Below the pieces are notes generated by a model that did no database searches, had not been told where the DNA came from, and worked only from the letters and a program-made list of their open reading frames with translations. The translations under genes were made by a program, and so were the position numbers. Positions 1 to 7,327 of a stretch of DNA of 64,000 nucleotides are shown here, piece by piece (position 1 is the stretch's first letter; every line of letters starts with the position of its first letter). The stretch lies in NCBI GenBank assembly GCA_942491735.1, contig CALOCN010000001.1:868001-932000 (forward strand). Direction: 5' to 3'. Origin of the DNA: CALOCN01 sp942491735 (GTDB taxonomy: Bacteria > Eisenbacteria > RBG-16-71-46 > JABDJR01).

Positions 1-465
1 CTCCAGGGTCCCGCGCACCGCGACCTCGATCTCGTGCACCCGTTCCAGATAGCGGGACAGGGTGGCCCGATCGGCGAGCTCCACCAGGGTGCCCCCCGGC
101 GTGAGCACTTCGTAGGATCCGTCCAGGGCGTCGCGGCGAAAGCGGTAGGTGAAGGCCACCGCGGCCACGCGCCCGCTGGACCAGAAGGGCTTGTTCGCCT
201 TGCGCAACTCCACCAACAGGGTGACCGTCGCGGCGAGGTCGTCTCCCAGTCCCGGGTTGTCCTCGGAGAACAGTCCGCGCAGCCGGAAGGCGGCGACCAG
301 GGTGTCGCCGTCGCTGGGGCTGGCGGGCGTCATCCCCCCGACCCCCGTCGTGTCCCCCGGGAGCGGTTGTCCCGGAGGCGCGACGTCGATGGTGATGCCG
401 TTGGCCCGGGCTCCACTCGCCACGGCGAGCAGGCCCAGCACCACGACAACGACCCTCAGCTTCAA
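1..465 (-). CDS. DUF4390-like exported protein (3' end outside window)
   Basis: The reading frame begins at a TTG at 465 (minus strand), preceded by a G-rich stretch that can serve as a ribosome-binding site, and stays open to the window edge (155 codons seen). The product starts with a hydrophobic signal peptide (MKLRVVVVVLGLLAVASGARA). A region follows with the look of DUF4390: alternating hydrophobic strands, a central run of basic and aromatic residues (KANKPFWSSGRVAAVAF), then VHEIEVAV near the end. No other start fits, which is why the gene is easy to miss. DUF4390 genes of betaproteobacteria sit beside NtrY/NtrX-type two-component genes, and such a pair lies just upstream here, which supports the call. 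Function is unknown; an envelope role is inferred from the signal peptide. Confidence 0.6.
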   Translation of the reverse strand, partial: MKLRVVVVVLGLLAVASGARANGITIDVAPPGQPLPGDTTGVGGMTPASPSDGDTLVAAFRLRGLFSEDNPGLGDDLAATVTLLVELRKANKPFWSSGRVAAVAFTYRFRRDALDGSYEVLTPGGTLVELADRATLSRYLERVHEIEVAVRGTLE

Positions 466-505
466 GTTCGGCCCCCCAAGGTTGTCCGGCGCTACGCGCG
501 CCGGG

Positions 506-1888
506 TCAGAACGAGTCCTGCAATCGGAATACGGCGCGGACGTCGCTGTCGGCGCGATTGATGTTCTTGGCCACGACCAGGCTGATTCCGGTGGAGCCCA
601 GCCGGATACCGGTCCCCATGTCGACCAGGATGCGTTGGTCGAAGACCGATCCGCTCTCCCAGGCGTTTCCGGCATCGGTCAGGAACAGGGCCTGGAACGA
701 ACCACTGATGGCGAAGGCGTACTCGAGGTTGGCCAGGAACACCCGGTCGCCGGTGATGCTCTTGAAGTTCTGACCCCGCAGGGTGCCGATCCCACCCAGG
801 GCGTAGCGGCGTTGGGCGGAGAGCTGATCCCCGTTCGGGCCGGCCGATCCGTCTCCCCAGCCCACCAGCAGACGCCCCCACAGGTGCTGTCGGCGCGCGA
901 TGCGGAAATACGTCCGCAGGTCCGCGGTGACCTGCCACTCGTCGAAGTCCCGGCGCACGGTGGGATCCGAACGGGACCAACTCACCCGGTACCAGTGTTC
1001 CACCGTGGACCACGTCTCGCGGGAGAACGGGTCCGACCCGTGCTGCTTGCGGGGCCGGCTGTCGAAGCTCGCGTTGGCGTAGTAGCCGAAGTAGTCCCCG
1101 TCGGTGATGACCGGGTTGGGCCGCACGCCGTCATGCTGGTTGAACACCGACCAGGTCGTGGCCACGGGGACGGTCTTTTCGATTCCCCCGCGGACCCCGG
1201 CGTGCACGGTGACGTAGGGGGATGGATGGAACCCGATGAAACCGAGACCGCCCTGGTTCTCGTACCAGTCCCGGTACTCCTTCTTGAGGAAGAACATGCT
1301 GGCGCTGTTTTCCCCGGAGCTGATGACCTCGTCCCCGTAGAAGGTGGGGAGGAACCGGCGGTAGCCCTCGGCCCCGATCGTCACCTTGTTCTTGGGAGTG
1401 ACCGGTTGCTCGAAACCGACCCGGAACATCCCGAACCTTGAAGCAAAGGCGTAGCCTCCCTCCAAGCGGTAGGCCGGCAGATAGTTCCGGCGGGACATGG
1501 AGCGACGCACCCCCAGGTTCAGGGCGATCCCCTCGATCCGGGTGTAGCGGGCATGGGCGAAGAAGTCCATCTTGGCCCGCCGCGGCCAGCTCAGGAAGTG
1601 GAGGTCCCGCGCCCAGCCGCTGTCCCAATCCGTGTCCCAGTCGTCGTTGTTGCCGTGGATGACCACGCGACGTCCCTTGGACCGGCGGGCCGTGGACGAG
1701 TCCGGGAGCATGCTGACCCGCACCCGGGATTCCAGGGAGGGCGTTTCGGCCCCGCTGGAGTCCCCGGATCCGTCCTGGAATTGAATGTTCGGCGAACGGG
1801 GAGGGCGGTCGCCCAGCTCGGCATGAGCGGTCGTGATCCCCCCGAGCACCACGGTCGCCCATACGACAAGAGCGATGGTGTGTTTCAT
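506..1888 (-). CDS. Omp85-superfamily outer-membrane beta-barrel (surface antigen D15 type)
   Basis: A 460-residue protein with an N-terminal signal peptide (MKHTIALVVWATVVLGGITTAHA). The start at 1888 is preceded by GAGGA. The second half is rich in alternating strands. It carries the LRGQ element (YALGGIGTLRGQNF, about residue 370) typical of the barrel lid-lock motif of BamA/FhaC/TamA proteins, and it ends in Phe, the usual outer-membrane insertion signal. Clear POTRA domains are not visible, so this is a short barrel-only family member like the patatin-linked or stand-alone D15 proteins. It is separated from the DUF4390-like gene by 40 nt and probably shares a transcript with it. Role in assembly or transport across the outer membrane is inferred only. 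Confidence 0.75.
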   Translation of the reverse strand: MKHTIALVVWATVVLGGITTAHAELGDRPPRSPNIQFQDGSGDSSGAETPSLESRVRVSMLPDSSTARRSKGRRVVIHGNNDDWDTDWDSGWARDLHFLSWPRRAKMDFFAHARYTRIEGIALNLGVRRSMSRRNYLPAYRLEGGYAFASRFGMFRVGFEQPVTPKNKVTIGAEGYRRFLPTFYGDEVISSGENSASMFFLKKEYRDWYENQGGLGFIGFHPSPYVTVHAGVRGGIEKTVPVATTWSVFNQHDGVRPNPVITDGDYFGYYANASFDSRPRKQHGSDPFSRETWSTVEHWYRVSWSRSDPTVRRDFDEWQVTADLRTYFRIARRQHLWGRLLVGWGDGSAGPNGDQLSAQRRYALGGIGTLRGQNFKSITGDRVFLANLEYAFAISGSFQALFLTDAGNAWESGSVFDQRILVDMGTGIRLGSTGISLVVAKNINRADSDVRAVFRLQDSF

Positions 1889-2043
1889 GACATGTCCTCG
1901 ATCGGCCCAAAGCAACAGAGCAGCCCTGCCTTGACTGAGCAAGGGTCGTTCCAACCGGGGGCGATGAGGCGTCACGGCAAGAGCCCGCTGCGCAAGGGGT
2001 TTCGAGGTCGGGAAGGACCGGGCGCCACCGCCGGCCGTTTCCT

Positions 2044-2059
2044 GTCGCAGGGGTGCGAC
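2044..2059 (-). terminator. Perfect 6-bp hairpin after ntrX
   Basis: GTCGCA and TGCGAC flank a GGGG loop, 20 nt after the ntrX stop. There is no T-run, so it may be a weak terminator or an RNA-stabilising hairpin. The rest of the 190-nt gap before the barrel gene shows nothing recognisable. Confidence 0.35.
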
Positions 2060-2078
2060 ACCACGTGTCTTGGGGGAC

Positions 2079-3497
2079 TCACGTTTCGGACCGACGGGAC
2101 TCGATTCCCAACCGGCGCATCTTCCGGTGAAGGTTGGCCCGGTCGATGCCAAGGGTCCGCGCAGCCTGGCTGACGTTGCCGGCGGCCCGATCGAGTTCCT
2201 GCTGCAGGATTTCCCGCTCGGCCGCCTCCAACATGCGCTTGAGCAGGCCCTCGGAGGCATCCCCATCCACATCCAGTTCCAGGCTCATGTTCATGCCGGT
2301 CCCGCCCGGTTCCTGACCCAGCAGGCTCGCTACCTGCTCGGGGCCCACCACCGGCGAGGGGGTCATGATGACCAGGCGTTCCATGAGGTTGCGCAGTTCG
2401 CGCACGTTGCCGGGCCAGGAGTGGCGTTCCAGGAGGGCCATCGCGGGCGGGGTGATCTCCATGTCGGGGCGACCGTATTCCTCGCGGAAGTACCCCAGAT
2501 AGTGCTCGGCCAGTTGTGCCACATCACCGGCGTGGTCGCGCAGAGCAGGGACCAGGATGGGGAGGACGTTGAGGCGGTAGAACAGATCCTGGCGGAAGGA
2601 GCCGTCGGTGGAGGCCTTCTTGAGATCCTGGTTGGTGGCGGCGATGATGCGGGCGTCGAAGGCGTGGATCTTGGTGCCCCCCACCCGCTCGAACTCGTTG
2701 GACTCGAGCGCCCGCAGCAGCTTGGCCTGGGCTTCCAGGTTCATGTCGCCGATCTCGTCCAGGAACAGCGTACCGCCGTGGGCCAGTTCCAGCTTGCCCT
2801 TCTTGAGCGCATCGGCTCCGGTGAACGCGCCTTTCTCGTGACCAAAGAGCTCGCTTTCCACCAGGTCGCGGGGGATGGCGGCGCAGTTGAGACGAACAAA
2901 AGGCCCGTCCAGCCGGGCGCTCATGTCGTGGATGGCCCGCGCCACCAGCTCCTTGCCCACGCCGTTCTCCCCCAGGATGAGCACCTTGGCCGGGGTGGGA
3001 GCGGCCCGGGTGATCAGGGCGCGCAGTTCCTCCATGGGCTTGCTGTCCCCGACCAGGCGGTGCAGCGCGCCCGCCTCCTCCTTCAGGGCGAGGTTCTGCC
3101 GACGCAGCGAGTGCATCTGCAGGGCCCTCTCCACGGTGATCCCCAGGCGTTCCGGGGTGAATCCCTTCTCGAGAAAGTCGAACGCGCCCAGCCGTACCGC
3201 TTCGACCGCCAGCTCGATGGTCCCGTGGCCGCTCATCATGATGACCGGATGTTCCCGGGTGATGTCCTCGCGCCGTTCCAGGAAGGCGACGCCGTCCTCG
3301 CCCGGCATGCGCACGTCCAGGAGGATCACATCCACCGTGGCGCCGTGCTTGGCCAGCACCTTCTCCGCCTCCGCGGGGTCCTTGCTCTCCAGCACCCGGT
3401 ACCCCTCGTCGGTGAGGTACCCGGCGAGGGAGCTGCGGACGCGGGCCTCATCATCGACGATGAGTACGGTGCGACGGGGTTCGTCCCGCGAGCTCAT
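2079..3497 (-). CDS. ntrX: NtrC-family sigma54 response regulator (NtrX-like)
   Basis: A 472-residue three-domain regulator. The receiver domain (residues 1-125) has the DD acidic pair, the phospho-acceptor Asp in ILLDVRMPG and a Lys in LEKGF. The AAA+ domain (about 145-375) has a Walker A GENGVGKE, the GAFTGA loop that contacts sigma54, a Walker B FLDEIGD and the arginine-finger region. A Fis-type helix-turn-helix (about 430-468, GNVSQAARTLGIDRANLHRKM) closes the protein. It should activate sigma54 promoters when phosphorylated by the kinase encoded immediately upstream; the two genes overlap by 4 nt (ATGA). Two good sigma54 promoter matches occur elsewhere in this window, but nothing links them specifically to this regulator. 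Confidence 0.92.
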   Translation of the reverse strand: MSSRDEPRRTVLIVDDEARVRSSLAGYLTDEGYRVLESKDPAEAEKVLAKHGATVDVILLDVRMPGEDGVAFLERREDITREHPVIMMSGHGTIELAVEAVRLGAFDFLEKGFTPERLGITVERALQMHSLRRQNLALKEEAGALHRLVGDSKPMEELRALITRAAPTPAKVLILGENGVGKELVARAIHDMSARLDGPFVRLNCAAIPRDLVESELFGHEKGAFTGADALKKGKLELAHGGTLFLDEIGDMNLEAQAKLLRALESNEFERVGGTKIHAFDARIIAATNQDLKKASTDGSFRQDLFYRLNVLPILVPALRDHAGDVAQLAEHYLGYFREEYGRPDMEITPPAMALLERHSWPGNVRELRNLMERLVIMTPSPVVGPEQVASLLGQEPGGTGMNMSLELDVDGDASEGLLKRMLEAAEREILQQELDRAAGNVSQAARTLGIDRANLHRKMRRLGIESRRSET

Positions 3498-5053
3498 GGG
3501 GCCTCCTGGGCAGTGGGGTCGGGGTGTACCGAATCGGGGCGTTTGCGACGCGGCAGAAGCAGGGTAACCCGCGCGCCCCCCTCTGCGCGATCCTCCAGGA
3601 GCAGGGTTCCGGCGTGTTGGAGCATGGTGCGCTGCACAAGGCTCAGCCCGAGACCGGTTCCGTGTTCCTTCGTGGTGTAGTACGGCTCAAGGCTCAGGTT
3701 CGGGTCGGCGTCCGGCCAGCCGGCCCCTTCATCCTCGATCCGCACCTGGACCTGATCGGGTCGGCTCTCCACCGTGACCCGGACCGTGCCCTGGGGCGGG
3801 CTGGCCTCGGTGGCGTTCTTGAGCAGGTTGGTCAGCGCCTGGCGCAGCAGGGTGCGGTCGCCGTCGATGGTCAGATCGGTCTTCGGGTCGACCTCGACCT
3901 GGATCCGCGGATCCGTCTCCCGGAACCCCGCGGCGGTGGAGGCCACCAGCTCGCCGAGATCAATCGGGGCGAGCTCGGCCACCGGCAGGCGGGCCAACTC
4001 GCTGAACGAGGCGGCCAGCCGCTTGAGCCCTTCCACCTCGTCCATGACCGTGGACAGGGAGGCCAGGAAACGCTCCCGCTCCGTGTCGGGGAGCGACTCG
4101 GTGGCGCGCTTCACCCGGTGCAGGGAGAAGGTGATGGGAGTCAGTGCATTCTTGATTTCGTGCGCCACCCGCCGGGCCACGTCGCGCCAGGCGGCGAGAC
4201 GCTCGGCCTGGGCCAGCTCCCGGCGCGAGCGGGCCAACTCACCGGCCATGGCGTTGAAGGTGTTGGTCAGGTCGCGCATCTCGGCCGGACCCTGGGGCGC
4301 CACGTGGACCACGTCATCCCCCTGGGCCAGCTTCTGCATGCCGTCCGCCAGGGCGACCACCGGACGACTCACCCGGGCCGCGAGGAGGGTGGCGACCCCG
4401 GTCGCGCCCAGACCCAGGACGATCACGATGACCACGACCAGAAGCATGACCGCCCGTTGGTTCACCTTCTTGAGCGCGGCAACCTGGCTGTAGAGGGTGT
4501 AGCCGCGGGAGAGCTGGTCCAGGCGTCCATAGAATCCCTGGTTGAGATAGATGCCGGTAACCAGCACCTCCTCCTGGCCGGCCGGATCCCCGCGGAGCCC
4601 CACGTGGGCCAACAGGTCCAGCGACTTGACCTCGAGAAACTCGGCCCGGGCGGGATCGACACCGGCCAGGGGCCCGGGCCCCGCCAGGAGCGGGTCGCGG
4701 GTGGTTTCGAAGAGCAGGGTGCCGTCCGTGCTGTAGACCTGGAGAAAGTCGAGGTTGTACGCGGTGGCCAGACGCTCACGCACCGCCGCCTCCCGGTCCG
4801 GGGCGTCCAGGGCGGGATCCGCGGCCAGGAGCTGTCCGCGCTGGCGAAGATCGTTCTTGGTTCGGGTGACCAGATTGCGCGCGACCTCGAGGCTTCCGGA
4901 GAGCGCCGCCTGGACGCTGGGGTTCTCCCACCGGTCGAGGGCGGAGAGCAGTTGCTGGGTCGCGGCCAGGGTGAGGAGCAGGGAGGGGACGAGGGTCAGG
5001 AGCAGAAACAGCAGTCTGAGTTGCGACTTGAGCGTGGCGAACAGACGGAACAT
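3494..5053 (-). CDS. ntrY: NtrY-like membrane sensor histidine kinase
   Basis: A 519-residue sensor kinase. The first membrane helix (residues 12-34) and the second (about 203-226) bracket a periplasmic sensor region. A HAMP linker (RVSRPVVALADGMQKLAQGD), a HisKA helix with the phospho-acceptor in HEIKNALTPI (about residue 300), and a HATPase domain with N-, G1- and G2-box motifs (LLKNATEAS, EDEGAGW, GTGLGLSLV) follow. The HExKNxLTPI motif is characteristic of the NtrY group. The gene lies 8 nt after rlmN and overlaps the response regulator by 4 nt, so the three are probably co-transcribed. The stimulus cannot be read from the sequence; the extracytoplasmic domain suggests an envelope or nitrogen/redox signal, as in other NtrYX systems. 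Confidence 0.9.
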   Translation of the reverse strand: MFRLFATLKSQLRLLFLLLTLVPSLLLTLAATQQLLSALDRWENPSVQAALSGSLEVARNLVTRTKNDLRQRGQLLAADPALDAPDREAAVRERLATAYNLDFLQVYSTDGTLLFETTRDPLLAGPGPLAGVDPARAEFLEVKSLDLLAHVGLRGDPAGQEEVLVTGIYLNQGFYGRLDQLSRGYTLYSQVAALKKVNQRAVMLLVVVIVIVLGLGATGVATLLAARVSRPVVALADGMQKLAQGDDVVHVAPQGPAEMRDLTNTFNAMAGELARSRRELAQAERLAAWRDVARRVAHEIKNALTPITFSLHRVKRATESLPDTERERFLASLSTVMDEVEGLKRLAASFSELARLPVAELAPIDLGELVASTAAGFRETDPRIQVEVDPKTDLTIDGDRTLLRQALTNLLKNATEASPPQGTVRVTVESRPDQVQVRIEDEGAGWPDADPNLSLEPYYTTKEHGTGLGLSLVQRTMLQHAGTLLLEDRAEGGARVTLLLPRRKRPDSVHPDPTAQEAP

Positions 5054-5060
5054 GGTGCGG

Positions 5061-6116
5061 TCAGGTCGCGGTCTTGGCCCGCACCTGGTCGTACCCCAGT
5101 TGACCGCACGCGGCCAGGATGTCCAGACCCTTGGAATAGCGCACCGTCACCGTGGTGCGCCGGGACCACAGACGCCGTGCGAAGCGGTCCACCTCGTCCT
5201 CGGTGGGGCGCTCGTAGGTGAAGAGCTCCGAGGGGTTGAAGGGGATCACGTTGACCTTGGAGGGGAACCGCTCGGCGATGTCCCCCAGACGGTCCGCGTC
5301 CTCGGGGGTGTCGTTGAGCCCCCGGATCATGACGTACTCGAGGGTGACCCGGTGCCGCGAGGCCGCGGCGTACTCCTCCAGGGCCGGGAGGACCGCCTCG
5401 ATGGGGTACTTCCGGTTCACCGGCATGAGTTGGCTACGCACCTCGTTGGTGGTGGCGTTGAGGGAGAGCGCCAGGGCCACCCCGGGCCGCTCCCGGGCCA
5501 GCCGTTCGATCCCCGGCACGACGCCCACGGTGGAGATGGTGGTCCGACGCGGCCCGATGTTGAGACCGTGATCGTCGCCCAGGATGTCCAGGGCGGTGAA
5601 CACCGCGTCCAGGTTGTCCATGGGCTCGCCCATGCCCATGGCGACCAGGTTGGTCTGCCGGGTGGTCCGCGTACGTTCCCGGGTGAGGCGATGGATCTGG
5701 GCCACGATCTCGCCCGCGGTCAGCTGGCGCAGCCGGCCCATACGGGCGGTGATGCAGAACGAGCAACCGAACGCGCAGCCCACCTGGGTGGAGAAACAGA
5801 TGGTGTCTCCATAGTCGGCCGACATGAGCACGCTCTCGATGGTGCGGCCATCGTTCAGCTTGAGGAGGTACTTGGTGGAGCCGTCCTGGGCGCTGGTCAA
5901 CACCTGTTCGACTTCGGGGCCTCCGAGCCGGAGCAGGGCCCCCAGGCGGGTCCGCAACTCCTTGGGGAGGTCGGTCATGGTCTCGAAGTCGTTCATCCCA
6001 TGGCGATACACGTTCACGAACACCTGACGGGCCCGATAGCGGGGCAGGCCCTGCTCCACGCACCAGGCTTCCAGCGCGGGGAGGGTGAATTCGTGGATGT
6101 CGCGGGCTTGGGTCAT
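5061..6116 (-). CDS. rlmN: 23S rRNA (A2503-C2)/tRNA (A37-C2) dual methyltransferase RlmN
   Basis: A 351-residue radical-SAM enzyme that methylates C2 of A2503 in 23S rRNA and of A37 in some tRNAs. The cluster motif CAFGCSFC lies near residue 115. The two extra catalytic cysteines are visible: one in DTICFSTQVG just before the cluster and one near the C terminus in ILAACGQLGY. The start at 6116 (MTQARDIHEF) gives the usual family length; longer in-frame extensions upstream run through the divergent promoter region and lack conservation features. It is divergent from the ArsR-type gene and leads the minus-strand cluster ending in ntrY/ntrX. Confidence 0.95.
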   Translation of the reverse strand: MTQARDIHEFTLPALEAWCVEQGLPRYRARQVFVNVYRHGMNDFETMTDLPKELRTRLGALLRLGGPEVEQVLTSAQDGSTKYLLKLNDGRTIESVLMSADYGDTICFSTQVGCAFGCSFCITARMGRLRQLTAGEIVAQIHRLTRERTRTTRQTNLVAMGMGEPMDNLDAVFTALDILGDDHGLNIGPRRTTISTVGVVPGIERLARERPGVALALSLNATTNEVRSQLMPVNRKYPIEAVLPALEEYAAASRHRVTLEYVMIRGLNDTPEDADRLGDIAERFPSKVNVIPFNPSELFTYERPTEDEVDRFARRLWSRRTTVTVRYSKGLDILAACGQLGYDQVRAKTAT

Positions 6117-6234
6117 GGTTGTAACTGGACTCCGGATAGGGGCTTGTGCAGCATAGCAACCCGGCGGAAGCGGGGCCAGCGCCGGGAACCCCCTTGATCC
6201 CGGGCGAGGACAGGTCCAAAATGAACTAATGCAT

Positions 6235-6252
6235 TCACATTTGTTGATGTGA
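6235..6252 (+). promoter_or_regulatory. Inverted repeat, likely ArsR-family operator
   Basis: TCACAT-TTGTTG-ATGTGA forms a perfect 6-bp inverted repeat 30 nt before the ArsR-type start and in the divergent interval with rlmN. ArsR-family proteins bind short imperfect dyads like this; autoregulation is inferred. Confidence 0.5.
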
Positions 6253-6282
6253 TTGTGCGGGACTCTTGGCGGGAGACGACGC

Positions 6283-6693
6283 ATGCACCCCAACCGACTC
6301 GTTCCCTTGCTCAAGGCGTTGGCCGAGCCCAATCGCCTGCAGTTGGTACTCCACCTTGCGGACGGGGAATCCGGTCCCGGGGACCTGGCCCACGAGTTGG
6401 GGATGAACCAGCCCAGCATTTCCCGCCATGTCCGGATCCTGCGCGATGCCGGGGTGGTGGTGGAACGACGATCCGGGCGAAACGCTTATTATTCGTTGGA
6501 AGACAACGAGTTGGTGGATTCGGTGCTGGACGTTCTGGGGCACGGTCCCGCGCGAAGGCCGATTCCCCCCGGTCTTGGGGCGACCCGGCCCGACCCCGAT
6601 GCCTCCGATTCCGTCCCGGAGCCACCGGGTGACGCCGAACCCTCGGCCGACACCCCCTCCCGGGATCGGGACATCGAGGAGTGGTTGCTCTGA
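6283..6693 (+). CDS. ArsR-family winged-helix transcriptional regulator
   Basis: A 136-residue regulator. Residues 1-90 form the winged-helix domain: LLKALAEPNRLQLVLHLADGE, the recognition helix MNQPSISRHVRILRDAGVV, then the wing ERRSGRNAYYSL. The remaining 40 residues are Pro/Asp-rich and look disordered. The cysteine metal-binding ELCVC motif of ArsR/SmtB is absent from helix alpha-3, so the ligand is not obviously a metal. The ATG at 6283 was chosen over a TTG 30 nt upstream because a purine-rich GCGGGAG sits at a suitable distance and the domain starts there. A perfect inverted repeat 30 nt upstream may be its own operator. Confidence 0.85.
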   Translation: MHPNRLVPLLKALAEPNRLQLVLHLADGESGPGDLAHELGMNQPSISRHVRILRDAGVVVERRSGRNAYYSLEDNELVDSVLDVLGHGPARRPIPPGLGATRPDPDASDSVPEPPGDAEPSADTPSRDRDIEEWLL

Positions 6694-6752
6694 AGCCCGC
6701 TCGGGGATTCGTTCCTGTGGATACTTCTCTTCAGAAAAGCGGGCCTTGAGCC

Positions 6753-6781
6753 TTCCGAATGGGGCCTGCCGGGCCTATACT
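6753..6781 (+). promoter_or_regulatory. Candidate sigma70-type promoter
   Basis: TTCCGA and TATACT are separated by 17 nt. The box lies about 195 nt before the small exported protein at 6978, giving a long leader in which nothing else is recognised. The -35 match is weak. Confidence 0.3.
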
Positions 6782-6977
6782 GGTTGAGACGGTGTTCTGC
6801 CCCGGTTGTGCGCGGGCTGGATGCAGGATACCGATCTGCTCTGAAGGACTTTCCCTATGGTGGTAGGGATCGCGTTCTTTCAATTCACTCAGGCAAAACA
6901 GCAGCGCCCAGTCTCGTTCTCGAGTCCGTCCCCCCTGTTCGAGAAACGGGCAGACTGTCCTTTAAGGAGCGTCTCTC

Positions 6978-7250
6978 ATGAGTTTGAAGCGTTTGGGCAC
7001 TCTCCTGGCCCTCCTCGCCATGTGCTGGGGAATGATGGGGGCCTTGGGGGTGATCTACGAATCCGCCGACACTGCGCTGGGGGTAGATGTCGCGTGGGCC
7101 GGTGATAACGACCGACCTACCGCGGATGCCCCGGAGAATGAGCCACCGGCTGAAGAAGAGGAAGACGAAGGCACGGACACCACCGACGTCACGAATCGCG
7201 TGCACGACGCCGTGGAACAGTTCGTACAGCTTCTGTCGGTCTTCTTCTAG
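6978..7250 (+). CDS. Small exported acidic protein, unknown function
   Basis: A 90-residue protein preceded by a strong ribosome-binding site (AAGGAG). It begins with a hydrophobic signal peptide (MSLKRLGTLLALLAMCWGMMGALGVIY), continues with an acidic, Pro/Glu-rich stretch (PENEPPAEEEEDEG), and ends with an amphipathic helix finishing in hydrophobic residues (VEQFVQLLSVFF). No family is recognised. It lies 77 nt upstream of the TPR-GAF-sigma54 activator in the same orientation and could be co-transcribed with it. A secreted or membrane-associated peptide acting with that regulator is possible but is speculation. Confidence 0.6.
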   Translation: MSLKRLGTLLALLAMCWGMMGALGVIYESADTALGVDVAWAGDNDRPTADAPENEPPAEEEEDEGTDTTDVTNRVHDAVEQFVQLLSVFF

Positions 7251-7327
7251 TCAGGGCTTCGTTCGGAATCGACGAACACTCCAAATCGATTCGCTGTCCC
7301 TTCGGAGGTTGGTAGGGGCAGCCGAGG

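Noticed and set aside
5061..6419. A longer RlmN starting at 6419
   Set aside because: The extension runs antisense through the ArsR gene start and its operator and exceeds the family length by about 100 residues.
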